A stretch of DNA of 47,384 nt from Curtobacterium sp. UCD-KPL2560 (lineage in GTDB: Bacteria > Actinomycetota > Actinomycetes > Actinomycetales > Microbacteriaceae). Below the pieces are notes generated by a model, which was given only the letters and a program-made list of their open reading frames with translations, had not been told where the DNA came from and searched no databases. The first letter of the stretch is position 1. Each line of letters starts with the position of its first letter. This document shows, piece by piece, positions 23,725-31,793 of the stretch. The stretch is taken from contig NZ_MCIG01000003.1 in the NCBI RefSeq assembly GCF_001705035.1, positions 1 through 47,384 on the forward strand, in the 5' to 3' direction. The position numbers were made by a program, and so were the translations under genes.

Positions 23725-23730
23725 CAGCGT
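23725..23730 (+). promoter_or_regulatory. -10-like hexamer CAGCGT before gene at 23738
   Basis: CAGCGT sits 7 bases before the ATG, the same position as TAGCGT in the leaderless neighbours, but with C in place of the first T. Confidence 0.35.
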
Positions 23731-23737
23731 TGGGGGC

Positions 23738-24595
23738 ATGGGCATCCGCATCGACCCCACGCTCGAGTTCGTCTGGCGCGATCCGTCCACCGTGCAGCTC
23801 GGGGTCGACCCGCCGCGTGCCGTCGTGCCCGTGCCGACCACGGCCGAGGAACGCTTCCTCTGCGCTCTGCGGCGCGAGACGAACCGCGACGCCCTGGCCG
23901 CCCTCGCGCGGACGACCGGGTGCCGTCCGGAAGTGGCTGCCCGGCTGCTCGGGACCGCGTCGCCCGCCGTCGTCGACGTCCTGCCCGAACCGCTCGCACG
24001 CGTCGAGGTGCACGGCGCCGGGGCCCTGGCCGACCACGTCGCCGACCTGCTGTCCGGCGAGGGCGTGACGGTCGCCCGCACCTCGGCACCACGGGGTGGA
24101 CCGGTCCCGCTCCCCGACCCCGACCCGGCGATCGCGCTCGTGGTGGCCGACCACGTCGTCGACCCGGCCGTGCGGTCCGCGTGGACGCGTCGCGGGACGC
24201 CCCACCTCGCGCTCGTCGTCGGGGACGGCCGGATCCGGCTCGGACCGGTCGTGGTCCCGGGTGACGGACCGTGCCTCCAGTGCGTGGAGTACGCCCGCGT
24301 CGACGCCGACCCGGCGTGGCCGGCCGTCGCGGCGCAGGTGTGGGGGCGGCCTGCGGCGGCGCTCTCGCCCTGGCGGTCCGCGGCGGTTGCGGCCGCGGCG
24401 ACCCGGGTGGTCGTGCGGCGGCTGCCCCACCGGACGCAGCGGCCGGACACCGACCAGGTCGTGTTCGACCGCGACGACCTCGCCGTCACCGTGGTGCCGG
24501 TGACGCCCCATCCGCGGTGTGCGTGTCGAGCGCTGCCAGGAACCGACTCGGGGCCCGGGCTCCCCCACGCGTGGAACCCTGTCGCGACCACGTGA
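23738..24595 (+). CDS. Orphan E1-like / RiPP-cyclodehydratase-type tetracysteine protein
   Basis: A 285-residue protein. Residues ~35-75 look like a small winged-helix recognition module (AEERFLCALRRETNRDALAAL). The centre (~85-165) looks like a degenerate Rossmann segment. Four Cys form the zinc signature of ThiF/E1-like ATPases and of TOMM leader-binding proteins: C179-x2-C182 and C261-x-C263. No YcaO, precursor peptide or dehydrogenase gene is nearby. An adenylation glycine loop is hard to see (only VHGAGALADHVADLL near 91-105), so it may bind rather than adenylate. Its last 110 bp overlap the end of the convergent UvrD2 gene. Function unknown; class assigned from the Cys pattern and layout. 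Confidence 0.7.
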   Translation: MGIRIDPTLEFVWRDPSTVQLGVDPPRAVVPVPTTAEERFLCALRRETNRDALAALARTTGCRPEVAARLLGTASPAVVDVLPEPLARVEVHGAGALADHVADLLSGEGVTVARTSAPRGGPVPLPDPDPAIALVVADHVVDPAVRSAWTRRGTPHLALVVGDGRIRLGPVVVPGDGPCLQCVEYARVDADPAWPAVAAQVWGRPAAALSPWRSAAVAAAATRVVVRRLPHRTQRPDTDQVVFDRDDLAVTVVPVTPHPRCACRALPGTDSGPGLPHAWNPVATT

Positions 24596-26246
24596 CCGTG
24601 ACCGACCGCCGTGCACGGGTCAGCCCGACGTAGAACAGCCGGCGCTCCTCGTCGACCTCGGCGTCGGTCGTCGCGTGCGAGATCGGCAGCAGGCCCTCGG
24701 CGGCACCGACCACCACGACGTGCGGCCACTCGAGGCCCTTGGACGAGTGCAGCGTCGCGAGCGTCACCGCGTCGAGCTCGGGTTCGTGGTGGGTCGCCGC
24801 GCGGTCGACCAGGTCCTGGGTGAACTGCTGCATCGTCGTGCCCGCGGGGGCGGACTCGGCGAGCCCCATGATCGCCTGCAGCGCTTCCCACTGTGCGCGC
24901 ACGGCTCCGATGCCCTCGGGCGGGGTCGGCGTCCAGCCGCTGAGCTGCAGCACGAGCCCGACGCGTCGGGTGAGCTCGTCGTCGGTCTGCCGGACGGCCT
25001 CGCCCCGCATGTGGTGCACGGCGAGCTTGACCTCGGGGCGCTCGAAGAACCGGGTGCCGCCCTGCACCCGGTACGGGATGCCCGCTCGGCCGAGGGCCGA
25101 CTCGAGCGCGGCGGACTGGGCACCGACGCGGAACAGCACCGCGCAGTCGCCGTACGCCGCCCCGGCGCCGACGACCTCGGTGATCCGCCGGGCCACGGTC
25201 TGTGCCTCGTCGCCGTCGTGCACGCACGCCAGGACCTCGGGCTCCGGTCCGGGCTCGGTCGTCTGCGCCACCAGGTCGAGCGCACCGGGCTGGCCGCGCA
25301 TGAGGGTGTTCGCGGCGTGCACGACCTCGCGGGTCGACCGGTAGTTGCGCTCGAGGCGCAGCACCGTGCCGCGGGGGAACTCGGCGCCGAAGCCGAGCAG
25401 GTACCGGCTCGACGCCCCGGCGAACGAGTAGATGGTCTGGCTCGCGTCGCCGACCACGCACAGGTCGTCCCGGCCGCCGAGCCACGCCCGGAGCAGGTCG
25501 TGCTGCACCGGGGAGACGTCCTGGTACTCGTCGACCACGAAGAAGCGGTACTGCTGCCGCACGTACGACGCGACCCGCGGCTCGGACTCGACCATGCCGA
25601 GCGTCGCGAGCAGGACGTCCTCGAAGTCGAGCTGCCGCCGGTCGTCCTTCAGCTGTTCGTAGGCCCGCATCAGGTCGACGACCCGACGGGGTGGGGTGTC
25701 CCGGGGCATCACACGGTCGACGGCGGCGGCCTCGTACTCCTCGTACGAGAGCATCTGCACCTTGCGCCACTCGACCTCACCCGCCAGGTCGCGGAGCACG
25801 GGGGTGTCCACGTGCAGACCGACGGCGTCGGCCGCGTGCGCGATCACCCGGCCCTTGGACTCGACGATGCGGGGTGCGTGGCCACCGACGGTGTCCGGCC
25901 AGAAGTAGCTGAGCTGCGACATCGCCGCGGCGTGGAAGGTCCGCGCCTGGACCGTCCCGGCGCCGAGCGCGCGCAGCCGGGACCGGAGTTCCCCCGCCGC
26001 CCGGGTCGTGAAGGTCAGCGCGAGGACGTGGTTCGGCGAGTACGTCCCGGTCGCGACGCCGTAGGCGATCCGGTGGGTGATCGCGCGGGTCTTGCCGGTC
26101 CCGGCCCCGGCGAGCACGGCGACCGGTCCGAGGAGCGTCCGCGCGACGGTCCGCTGTTCGGCGTCGAGCGCGTCGAGCAGCTCGTCCGGCGAGGGCGGCC
26201 GCGGAGCACCGGCGACCGCGGCGGTGCCGTCCCGTCCGTCGTTCAC
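24486..26246 (-). CDS. uvrD2: UvrD/PcrA-like superfamily 1 DNA helicase (UvrD2-type), without HRDC domain
   Basis: A 586-residue 3'-5' SF1A helicase. Motif I GAGTGKT (47-53), Ia FTTRAAGEL, II DEYQD (239-243), III GDASQTIYSFAGA, IV RLERNYRST, V TLHSSKGLEW, VI YVGLTRAR are all present. Mycobacterial UvrD2 continues with a Cys-rich linker and an HRDC domain; here the protein stops soon after motif VI. GTG at 26246 overlaps the NudC stop by four bases (GTGA), fixing the start and making a NudC-UvrD2 operon. The C-terminal 110 bp overlap the convergent E1-like gene. Confidence 0.93.
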   Translation of the reverse strand: MNDGRDGTAAVAGAPRPPSPDELLDALDAEQRTVARTLLGPVAVLAGAGTGKTRAITHRIAYGVATGTYSPNHVLALTFTTRAAGELRSRLRALGAGTVQARTFHAAAMSQLSYFWPDTVGGHAPRIVESKGRVIAHAADAVGLHVDTPVLRDLAGEVEWRKVQMLSYEEYEAAAVDRVMPRDTPPRRVVDLMRAYEQLKDDRRQLDFEDVLLATLGMVESEPRVASYVRQQYRFFVVDEYQDVSPVQHDLLRAWLGGRDDLCVVGDASQTIYSFAGASSRYLLGFGAEFPRGTVLRLERNYRSTREVVHAANTLMRGQPGALDLVAQTTEPGPEPEVLACVHDGDEAQTVARRITEVVGAGAAYGDCAVLFRVGAQSAALESALGRAGIPYRVQGGTRFFERPEVKLAVHHMRGEAVRQTDDELTRRVGLVLQLSGWTPTPPEGIGAVRAQWEALQAIMGLAESAPAGTTMQQFTQDLVDRAATHHEPELDAVTLATLHSSKGLEWPHVVVVGAAEGLLPISHATTDAEVDEERRLFYVGLTRARRSVTVTWSRQGSTRGGARAPSRFLAALDTHTADGASPAPR

Positions 26247-27178
26247 GGCAGGTCCAGCGGCCCGCCGTACCACTCCTCGATGACGGCGCGGGCGATCGAC
26301 GTGCGGCCGGGCAGCAGCAGGGTGTCGCCGGCGCGCTCCCGGATCTCGTCGCGGGAGAACCAGCGGACGTCGAGGATCTCGACGCCGTCCGGTCGGGCGG
26401 TCGAGGGGTCGCCGTCCACCGCGCGGGCGCGGAACCCGACCATGAGCGACGCCGGGAACGGCCACGGCTGCGAGCCGAGGTACTCGGGCTCCTCCACGTG
26501 GACCCCGGACTCCTCCCAGACCTCGCGACGGACGGCGTCCTCGAGCGACTCCCCCGGCTCCACGAAGCCGGCGAGCAGCGAGTAGCGGTTCGCGTCCCAC
26601 GCGGCGTTCGAGCCGAGCAGGATGCGGTCGTCGGCGTCCGTGACGCCCACGATGATCGCGGCGTCGGTCCGTGGGAAGTGCTCGTGGCCCTCGGGGTCGC
26701 GGCGCACCCACCCGCCGGTCACGACGGCGGTCGGCGAACCGGTGCGCGGGGAGAACCCGTGCACGGCGTGCCAGTTCGCCATCGCCACGGCCTCGACGGC
26801 GAGGCCCTGGTCGCGCGCCGAGAGCTCGGTCCCGAACATCCGGAGGCTGCTCCACGCGTCCTCGTCGGGCTCGATCGCGGTCGCCGTGGCCGCGTCGACG
26901 AGGGCCGCCACGAACCGGGTCCCCGCCGGGGCGTCGGGTGCGTCGGCCACGGCGCGGCCGAGGTACAGCGTCACGGTGCCCTCCGGGACGGCGTCCGCGT
27001 CGACGAAGCGCAGGGCACCGTCGGGGGCGCGCAGCAGCTCGGCGCCGTGGACGGGCAGCCAGCGCGTCGACGGGTCGGCGCGCAGGACCTGCTCGAGGTC
27101 CGGGGTGGAGCGGTACTCCGCGTCGCGGTCGAGTTCGTTGCGGGACAGCGGCAGCCGGGCGGCGAACTCGTCGGTCAC
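26243..27178 (-). CDS. nudC: NADH pyrophosphatase NudC, zinc-ribbon cysteines lost
   Basis: A 311-residue Nudix hydrolase that cuts NADH (and NAD caps on RNA) at the pyrophosphate. The Nudix box G-x5-E-x7-REx2EE-x-G-V covers 204-226, and the NudC signature SQPWPFPASLM lies at 235-245. The region where NudC proteins normally bind zinc reads HGFSPRTGSPT (140-150), with Ser and Thr where Cys residues are expected. GTG at 27178 with GAGGAG upstream. It heads an operon with UvrD2, as in mycobacteria. Confidence 0.92.
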   Translation of the reverse strand: MTDEFAARLPLSRNELDRDAEYRSTPDLEQVLRADPSTRWLPVHGAELLRAPDGALRFVDADAVPEGTVTLYLGRAVADAPDAPAGTRFVAALVDAATATAIEPDEDAWSSLRMFGTELSARDQGLAVEAVAMANWHAVHGFSPRTGSPTAVVTGGWVRRDPEGHEHFPRTDAAIIVGVTDADDRILLGSNAAWDANRYSLLAGFVEPGESLEDAVRREVWEESGVHVEEPEYLGSQPWPFPASLMVGFRARAVDGDPSTARPDGVEILDVRWFSRDEIRERAGDTLLLPGRTSIARAVIEEWYGGPLDLP

Positions 27179-27285
27179 GACAGGGGGCTCCTCGGGGTCT
27201 GGTCGGGTGTTCGGCGGGAGCCTGTGGACGGTCCTCGGGCTTGCACAGGCCAGCGTGGCGCACGCGCTCGCACCGACGGCGGACC

Positions 27286-27291
27286 TACCCT
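27286..27291 (+). promoter_or_regulatory. -10 hexamer TACCCT for leaderless gene at 27299
   Basis: TACCCT ends 7 bases before the ATG at 27299. Confidence 0.6.
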
Positions 27292-27298
27292 GAGGGGC

Positions 27299-28297
27299 AT
27301 GGCGGGATCCCAGTTCACTCTAGCCGCGTTGGCGACGACGGCCGTGCCCGGCATGGTCGTCACGGGGACACGCACCCTCGGCTCGGCTGCGTCCGGCGAC
27401 TACGAGTCCGCCGTCCTGCGCGAGGCGGACGGCACGCTCTCGGCGATCCGTCGCCCGCGCAACCAGCGCGCCGAGGCACGACAGTCGGCCGACCTCGTCG
27501 CGATCCGGGCGCTGAGCGCCGGCATCCGCACGCGCCTGCCGTTCGCCGTGGCCGAGTACCGCGGCCAGGCGCCGGTCGGGTCGACGCGGGCCATCGTCAC
27601 CACATACCTGCCGGGAGCCCACCCGACGCTCCGCGACCTCGCCGAGCGGCCCGAGCTCGCGGCGTCGGTCGGCCGTGCCGTCGCCGCCGTGCACCAGCTT
27701 CCCACGAGCTTCGTCACCGACGCCGGGCTGCCCTCGCTCACCCCGTTCGAGGTCCTGCGCTCCGCCGTGTCCGTGATGGACCGGGCCGTCGCGACCAAGC
27801 TGGTCCCGGCCGCGCTCAAGGAGCGCTGGGAGGGCGCCGCCCGCGACCAGCAGCTCTGGCAGTTCACGCCGACGGTCGTGCACGGCGCCTTCGGTGCCGG
27901 GGTCGTCCTCGCCGACGGTGACGCCGTGAGCGGCGTCCTCGAGTGGGGAGAGCTGCGCCTCGGCGACCCGGCGAAGGACCTCGCGTGGGTCCTGGCCGGC
28001 CGCCGCGACACCTTCGACACGGTCCTCGCCGCGTACGAGGCCGGTGGTGGCGGACGCGACCGACAGCTCGCGCAGCGGGCCCGGGTGCACCACGAGCTCG
28101 AGACCGCGCAGTGGCTCCTCCACGGCGTGCAGGCGAAGAGCACCGAGGTCGTCGACGACGCGGTCGCCATGATGCACCGGCTCGTCGACGCCGTGCAGAC
28201 GCCCAGTGCCGCACCGCTGCAGTCGGTGTCGCCCGAGACGATGGAGATCGGCGAGGTCGAGCAGCTGCTGTCGTCGACCGAGCGCAGGCACGGCTGA
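27299..28297 (+). CDS. Phosphotransferase-fold protein, predicted pseudokinase
   Basis: A 332-residue protein with the aminoglycoside/macrolide phosphotransferase fold. It has an N lobe, the TTYLPGAHPTLRDL linker, and the C-lobe block VVHGAFGAGVVL ... GVLEWGELRLGDPAKDLAW. Active members carry HGDLHxxN and (I/V)D(W/F) here. In this protein the catalytic Asp is Ala (HGAF, 195-198), the metal-binding Asn is Val, and the second Asp is Glu (E215). The N-lobe lysine equivalent looks like Arg in AIRRPRN. It is therefore unlikely to phosphorylate, though it may still bind a nucleotide or a small ligand. The downstream GDPAKDLAW packing motif is intact. Leaderless; divergent from nudC-uvrD2. Confidence 0.8.
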   Translation: MAGSQFTLAALATTAVPGMVVTGTRTLGSAASGDYESAVLREADGTLSAIRRPRNQRAEARQSADLVAIRALSAGIRTRLPFAVAEYRGQAPVGSTRAIVTTYLPGAHPTLRDLAERPELAASVGRAVAAVHQLPTSFVTDAGLPSLTPFEVLRSAVSVMDRAVATKLVPAALKERWEGAARDQQLWQFTPTVVHGAFGAGVVLADGDAVSGVLEWGELRLGDPAKDLAWVLAGRRDTFDTVLAAYEAGGGGRDRQLAQRARVHHELETAQWLLHGVQAKSTEVVDDAVAMMHRLVDAVQTPSAAPLQSVSPETMEIGEVEQLLSSTERRHG

Positions 28298-28356
28298 ACC
28301 GCCGCTACGGCTGGACCGCGGCCACGGCTGGACCGCGGCCACGGCTGATCCGCCGT
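28289..28356. repeat. Four 17-bp tandem repeats starting at a stop codon
   Basis: Units based on CACGGCTGGACCGCGGC at 28289, 28306, 28323 and 28340. The first unit contains the last two codons and TGA stop of the phosphotransferase-fold gene. The rest of the gap to 28454 is GC-rich without other signals. Confidence 0.8.
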
Positions 28357-28454
28357 CACCGTGCCTGCGGCCCTGCGCCGGCGGCCGGCGGCGCGCCGCC
28401 CGTCCGACGCGACGGCCGGTAGCGCGACAGCGCAGCCCGGTCCCGACCACGTGA

Positions 28455-28499
28455 CGGACGGGAGGCACGTGGCGGGGCCGCCCCGCGCCTCCCGTCCGG
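28455..28499. terminator. Palindromic GGAGGCGCGG-family element between convergent genes
   Basis: Arms CGGACGGGAGGCAC... and ...GCGCCTCCCGTCCG around GGCGGGGCCGCC. Placed between the convergent phosphotransferase-fold and AdnB genes, so it could end transcription from both sides. Confidence 0.75.
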
Positions 28500-28538
28500 G
28501 TTCTGGTCCTGGACCGGGTCCGGGTCCTGCACCCGTGA

Positions 28539-31500
28539 TCAGCCGAGCGACGCGCGCCACGCGCGCTCGAGCCCCCGCCGGTCGAGCAGCCCGGTGGGTC
28601 GGACCTCGAGGTCGTCCGCGACGAAGTAGAACACCGCGTCGACCTCGTCGATCGGTCGCCCGGTGAACTCCGCGTACGCCACCCGGTAGAGCGCGAGCTG
28701 CAGTTGCCGCGCCGCGAGGTCGTCGGCGTCCTTCGGGGCCTTCCCCGTCTTCCAGTCGACGACCTCGGCGCGGCCGTCCACCTCGTACACCGCGTCGAGC
28801 TTGCAGACGACGCTGTGTCCGAGGAACGGGATGTGGATCTCGCGCTCGACCTCGACCGGAACGAGGCCTGCCCAGCGGGACCGGGCGAAGGTGTCCTGGA
28901 ACGCCGCCAGTCGGCGGGCGTCGTCGTCCGTGACCGGCGCTTCGGTCGACGCGTCCACGAGCTCGTCGGCGTCGAGGTCGCGCTCGCCGTCCCACAGGTC
29001 CAGCGTCTCGAGCGAGCCACCGCTCCGGGCACGCTGCTCGACCCACTGGTGGAACAGCGTGCCGAGTCGCGTCGCCCGGTACGGCCGCTCCGGCATCGGC
29101 CGCCGCAGCCGCTCGGCGACCGCGTCGGGCTGCGTCAGGTAGTCCTTGAAGCCCGACGCCGGCACGCGGTGCGGCACGGCCACGGTGTGCCGGGCCGACC
29201 GTTGCGCGCGACGTTCGGCGAGGAGCAGGTCGATGTCGGCCGCGAACCGCCCGGACGCTCCCGGGTTGGCGTTCCGCACCCGGTCGGCCGCCGCGGCGAC
29301 CCGGGCCCCGCGCTGGCCGAACGGCACATGCGGCCAGTCCTGGGTGGCACCGTCGCCGCCGAGGGGGTTCTCCTCGTGCTCCGTGCCGTCCGGGACCGCT
29401 CCGGCGTCGATGACCCCGGCCTCGACCAGGTCGCGCAGGTACCGGCTGGGGGCGGTCGGACGGACCCCGCCCGCCCAGGACGACCCGGACACGAGCAGGT
29501 CGTGCCTGGCGCGCGTCAGGGCGACGTAGGTGAGTCGGCGTTCCTCGTCCTCGTTGCGGGCACCGACCTCCTCGCGGTAGGCATCGATCGCGTCGACGAC
29601 CGCCTTCTGCGACTCCTGCCCGCGCCACTCGAGCCGCGGCAGCTCCTCGGCGTCGCCCCGGAACGCGTAGGGCAGGCGGCCGAAGCCCAACCAGCCCGAC
29701 GAACCCTCCTGGGGCCGTGCGGGCAGGGAGCCCTCGACCAGTCGCGGGACGGCGACCGCGTCCCACTCGAGTCCCTTCGACCCGTGGATCGTCAGGATCT
29801 GGACCGTGCCGGACTCGGGTTCCTCGGACCGCGGGCCCATGTCGTCCCGTCGCGCGGCCGCGTCGATCCAGCCGAGGAACGCCCCGAGGTCGGCGCGGTC
29901 GTCCGTCGTGACGAACCCGGCGAGCTCGTCGACGAAGGCGTCGAGGAACGCCCCGCTCCCCTGCTCGTGCGCGGCGACCTCGACGTCGAGCCCGGTCTCC
30001 TGCACGACGAGGGTCACGAAGTCCACCAGGTCACCCGCGGCGCGGGACCGCAACGAGGCGAGCTCCTGCCCGAGGGCCCGCATCCGTGCCCGGCCGACCG
30101 GGCTGATGTCGGCGAGCGCACCGTGCTCGTCGGGGGCGGTGGCGACGAAGTCGAGCGCGTCGACGATCGACCCGTGCTCCCCCGCGGCGACCGACGCCCG
30201 GAAGGCGGCGGTGACGTCGTCGTCCAGTCGCTGGTGCGTGTGGTCGCGACCGAACAGCCAGCGGGCCAGTCCGTGGAGCGCCGCGATGTCGGCCGCACCC
30301 ACGCGCCACCGCGCTCCCGCGAGCAGGCGGATGAGGTCGTTGCCGGCCGCGGGGTCGTGCAGGACGCGCAGGGTCGCGACGAGGTCGACGATCTCCGGCC
30401 GCTGCAGCAGCCCGCCGGTCCCGAGCACGTGGAACGGGACGCGGTGCTCCGCCAGCGCCGCGGTGAAGGACGACAGGTCCTTCCGCGATCGCAGCAACAG
30501 GGCCATCGAGCCCTCGGGGTCGGCAGCGCGCCGGTCGGCGAACCAGCGGGCGACCGCGTCGGCCTCCTCGGGCAGGGTCTCCGGGAACACCGCCCGGACG
30601 GTCCCCGCATCGGCACCTGGTCGGGGTGCGAGCCGCTCGACGGCGACCTCGGACGCTGCCGAGAGCGGATCGACGACGGCGTTCGCGGCGGCGAGGACGT
30701 CCACCGGGTTGCGCCAGCTGGTGGACAGCGCGAAGGTCACCGGGGCGGCTCCGTCACCCCCGAAGTCGCGGGGGAACCGGGCGAGGTTCGCGGCACTCGC
30801 ACCGCGGAACCCGTAGATGGACTGGTGCGGGTCGCCGACCGCCATCACCGGGTGGTCGCGGAACAGCCGCGCGAGGAACCGGGTCTGCACGACCGAGGTG
30901 TCCTGGTACTCGTCGAGCAGCACGACGCGGAACCGACCGCGGAGCTCGTCCACCACGCGCGGCGCCGACTCCGCCGCGGCGAGCGCGAGGGCGATCTGGT
31001 CGGAGAACTCCACGAAGCCGCGGTCGACCTTCTGCCGTCGGAACTCCTCGACGAGGTCCACCAGGGGCTCGAGCGAGCCCACCGCGGCGACCGCGTCGGT
31101 GACGGCCTTGTACGGGTTGCCCCGGGCGTTCCCGGGCAGTTCGAGCAACCCGCGGAAGTCGACCGCGAACCGGCGCAGGTCCCCGGGGTCGACGAGGTGC
31201 TCGGAGACCGCGCCGGCCAGGGCGACGACGGCGGCGGTCACGGTGTCGACGTCACGGTCGAGCCCGGCGAGCCGGTCGTCCCGCGCGCCCACGACGACCC
31301 GACGCGCGAGCTGCCAGGCGGACGGCTCGGTGAGGACCTGGGACTCGCCGTCGCGGCCGACCAGCAGGGCGTTCTCGCGGAAGACCGCGTTCGCGAAGGC
31401 GTTGTAGGTCGAGACCGTCGGCGCCTCGAACGCGTCGCCGGCCTCGAGCAGGCCGACGTCCTCGAGCGCGCGGATCCGCTCGTTGATGCGGACCGACAGC

Positions 31501-31793
31501 TCGCCCGCCGCCTTGCGGGTGAAGGTCAGACCGAGGACCTCGGCGGGCCGGACGTGGCCGTTCGCGAGCAGCCAGACGACCCGGGACGCCATGGTCTCGG
31601 TCTTCCCGCTCCCCGCCCCGGCGACCACGAGCGCCGGTGCGAGCGGCGATTCGATCACGGCCCGCTGCTGGGCCGTCGGTCGTGGTCGGCCGAGGGCGTC
31701 CGCGACCGCGTCCGCCCCGATCGGCCCGGTCGTGCGCGCCGTCGCGGTCGGGTCCGCGCCCGTGGTCGTGGTCGTGTCCGTGCCGCCGCTCAC
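28539..31793 (-). CDS. adnB: AdnB-like helicase-nuclease subunit
   Basis: A 1084-residue UvrD-like helicase fused to a RecB-type nuclease, the lead motor of the AdnAB end-resection complex of actinobacteria. Motif I GAGSGKT (59-65), II DEYQD (294-298), III GDPHQSIYGFRGA, V TIHGSKGLEWDAV and VI YVALTRAR are intact. Nuclease motifs KLDAVYEVDGRAEVVDWKTGK lie near 996-1018. GTG at 31793 overlaps the AdnA stop by four bases (GTGA), so the two subunits are coupled. It converges on the phosphotransferase-fold gene across a palindromic repeat. Confidence 0.95.
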   Translation of the reverse strand: MSGGTDTTTTTGADPTATARTTGPIGADAVADALGRPRPTAQQRAVIESPLAPALVVAGAGSGKTETMASRVVWLLANGHVRPAEVLGLTFTRKAAGELSVRINERIRALEDVGLLEAGDAFEAPTVSTYNAFANAVFRENALLVGRDGESQVLTEPSAWQLARRVVVGARDDRLAGLDRDVDTVTAAVVALAGAVSEHLVDPGDLRRFAVDFRGLLELPGNARGNPYKAVTDAVAAVGSLEPLVDLVEEFRRQKVDRGFVEFSDQIALALAAAESAPRVVDELRGRFRVVLLDEYQDTSVVQTRFLARLFRDHPVMAVGDPHQSIYGFRGASAANLARFPRDFGGDGAAPVTFALSTSWRNPVDVLAAANAVVDPLSAASEVAVERLAPRPGADAGTVRAVFPETLPEEADAVARWFADRRAADPEGSMALLLRSRKDLSSFTAALAEHRVPFHVLGTGGLLQRPEIVDLVATLRVLHDPAAGNDLIRLLAGARWRVGAADIAALHGLARWLFGRDHTHQRLDDDVTAAFRASVAAGEHGSIVDALDFVATAPDEHGALADISPVGRARMRALGQELASLRSRAAGDLVDFVTLVVQETGLDVEVAAHEQGSGAFLDAFVDELAGFVTTDDRADLGAFLGWIDAAARRDDMGPRSEEPESGTVQILTIHGSKGLEWDAVAVPRLVEGSLPARPQEGSSGWLGFGRLPYAFRGDAEELPRLEWRGQESQKAVVDAIDAYREEVGARNEDEERRLTYVALTRARHDLLVSGSSWAGGVRPTAPSRYLRDLVEAGVIDAGAVPDGTEHEENPLGGDGATQDWPHVPFGQRGARVAAAADRVRNANPGASGRFAADIDLLLAERRAQRSARHTVAVPHRVPASGFKDYLTQPDAVAERLRRPMPERPYRATRLGTLFHQWVEQRARSGGSLETLDLWDGERDLDADELVDASTEAPVTDDDARRLAAFQDTFARSRWAGLVPVEVEREIHIPFLGHSVVCKLDAVYEVDGRAEVVDWKTGKAPKDADDLAARQLQLALYRVAYAEFTGRPIDEVDAVFYFVADDLEVRPTGLLDRRGLERAWRASLG

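Noticed and set aside
23738-24595. Active ThiF/MoeB adenylyltransferase
   Set aside because: No clear adenylation glycine-rich loop or catalytic Arg/Asp set could be read; only the zinc Cys pattern and general layout match.
26247-27263. UvrD2 start upstream at 27263
   Set aside because: The extra part is the out-of-frame shadow of nudC; the GTGA overlap at 26243-26246 gives a normal start.
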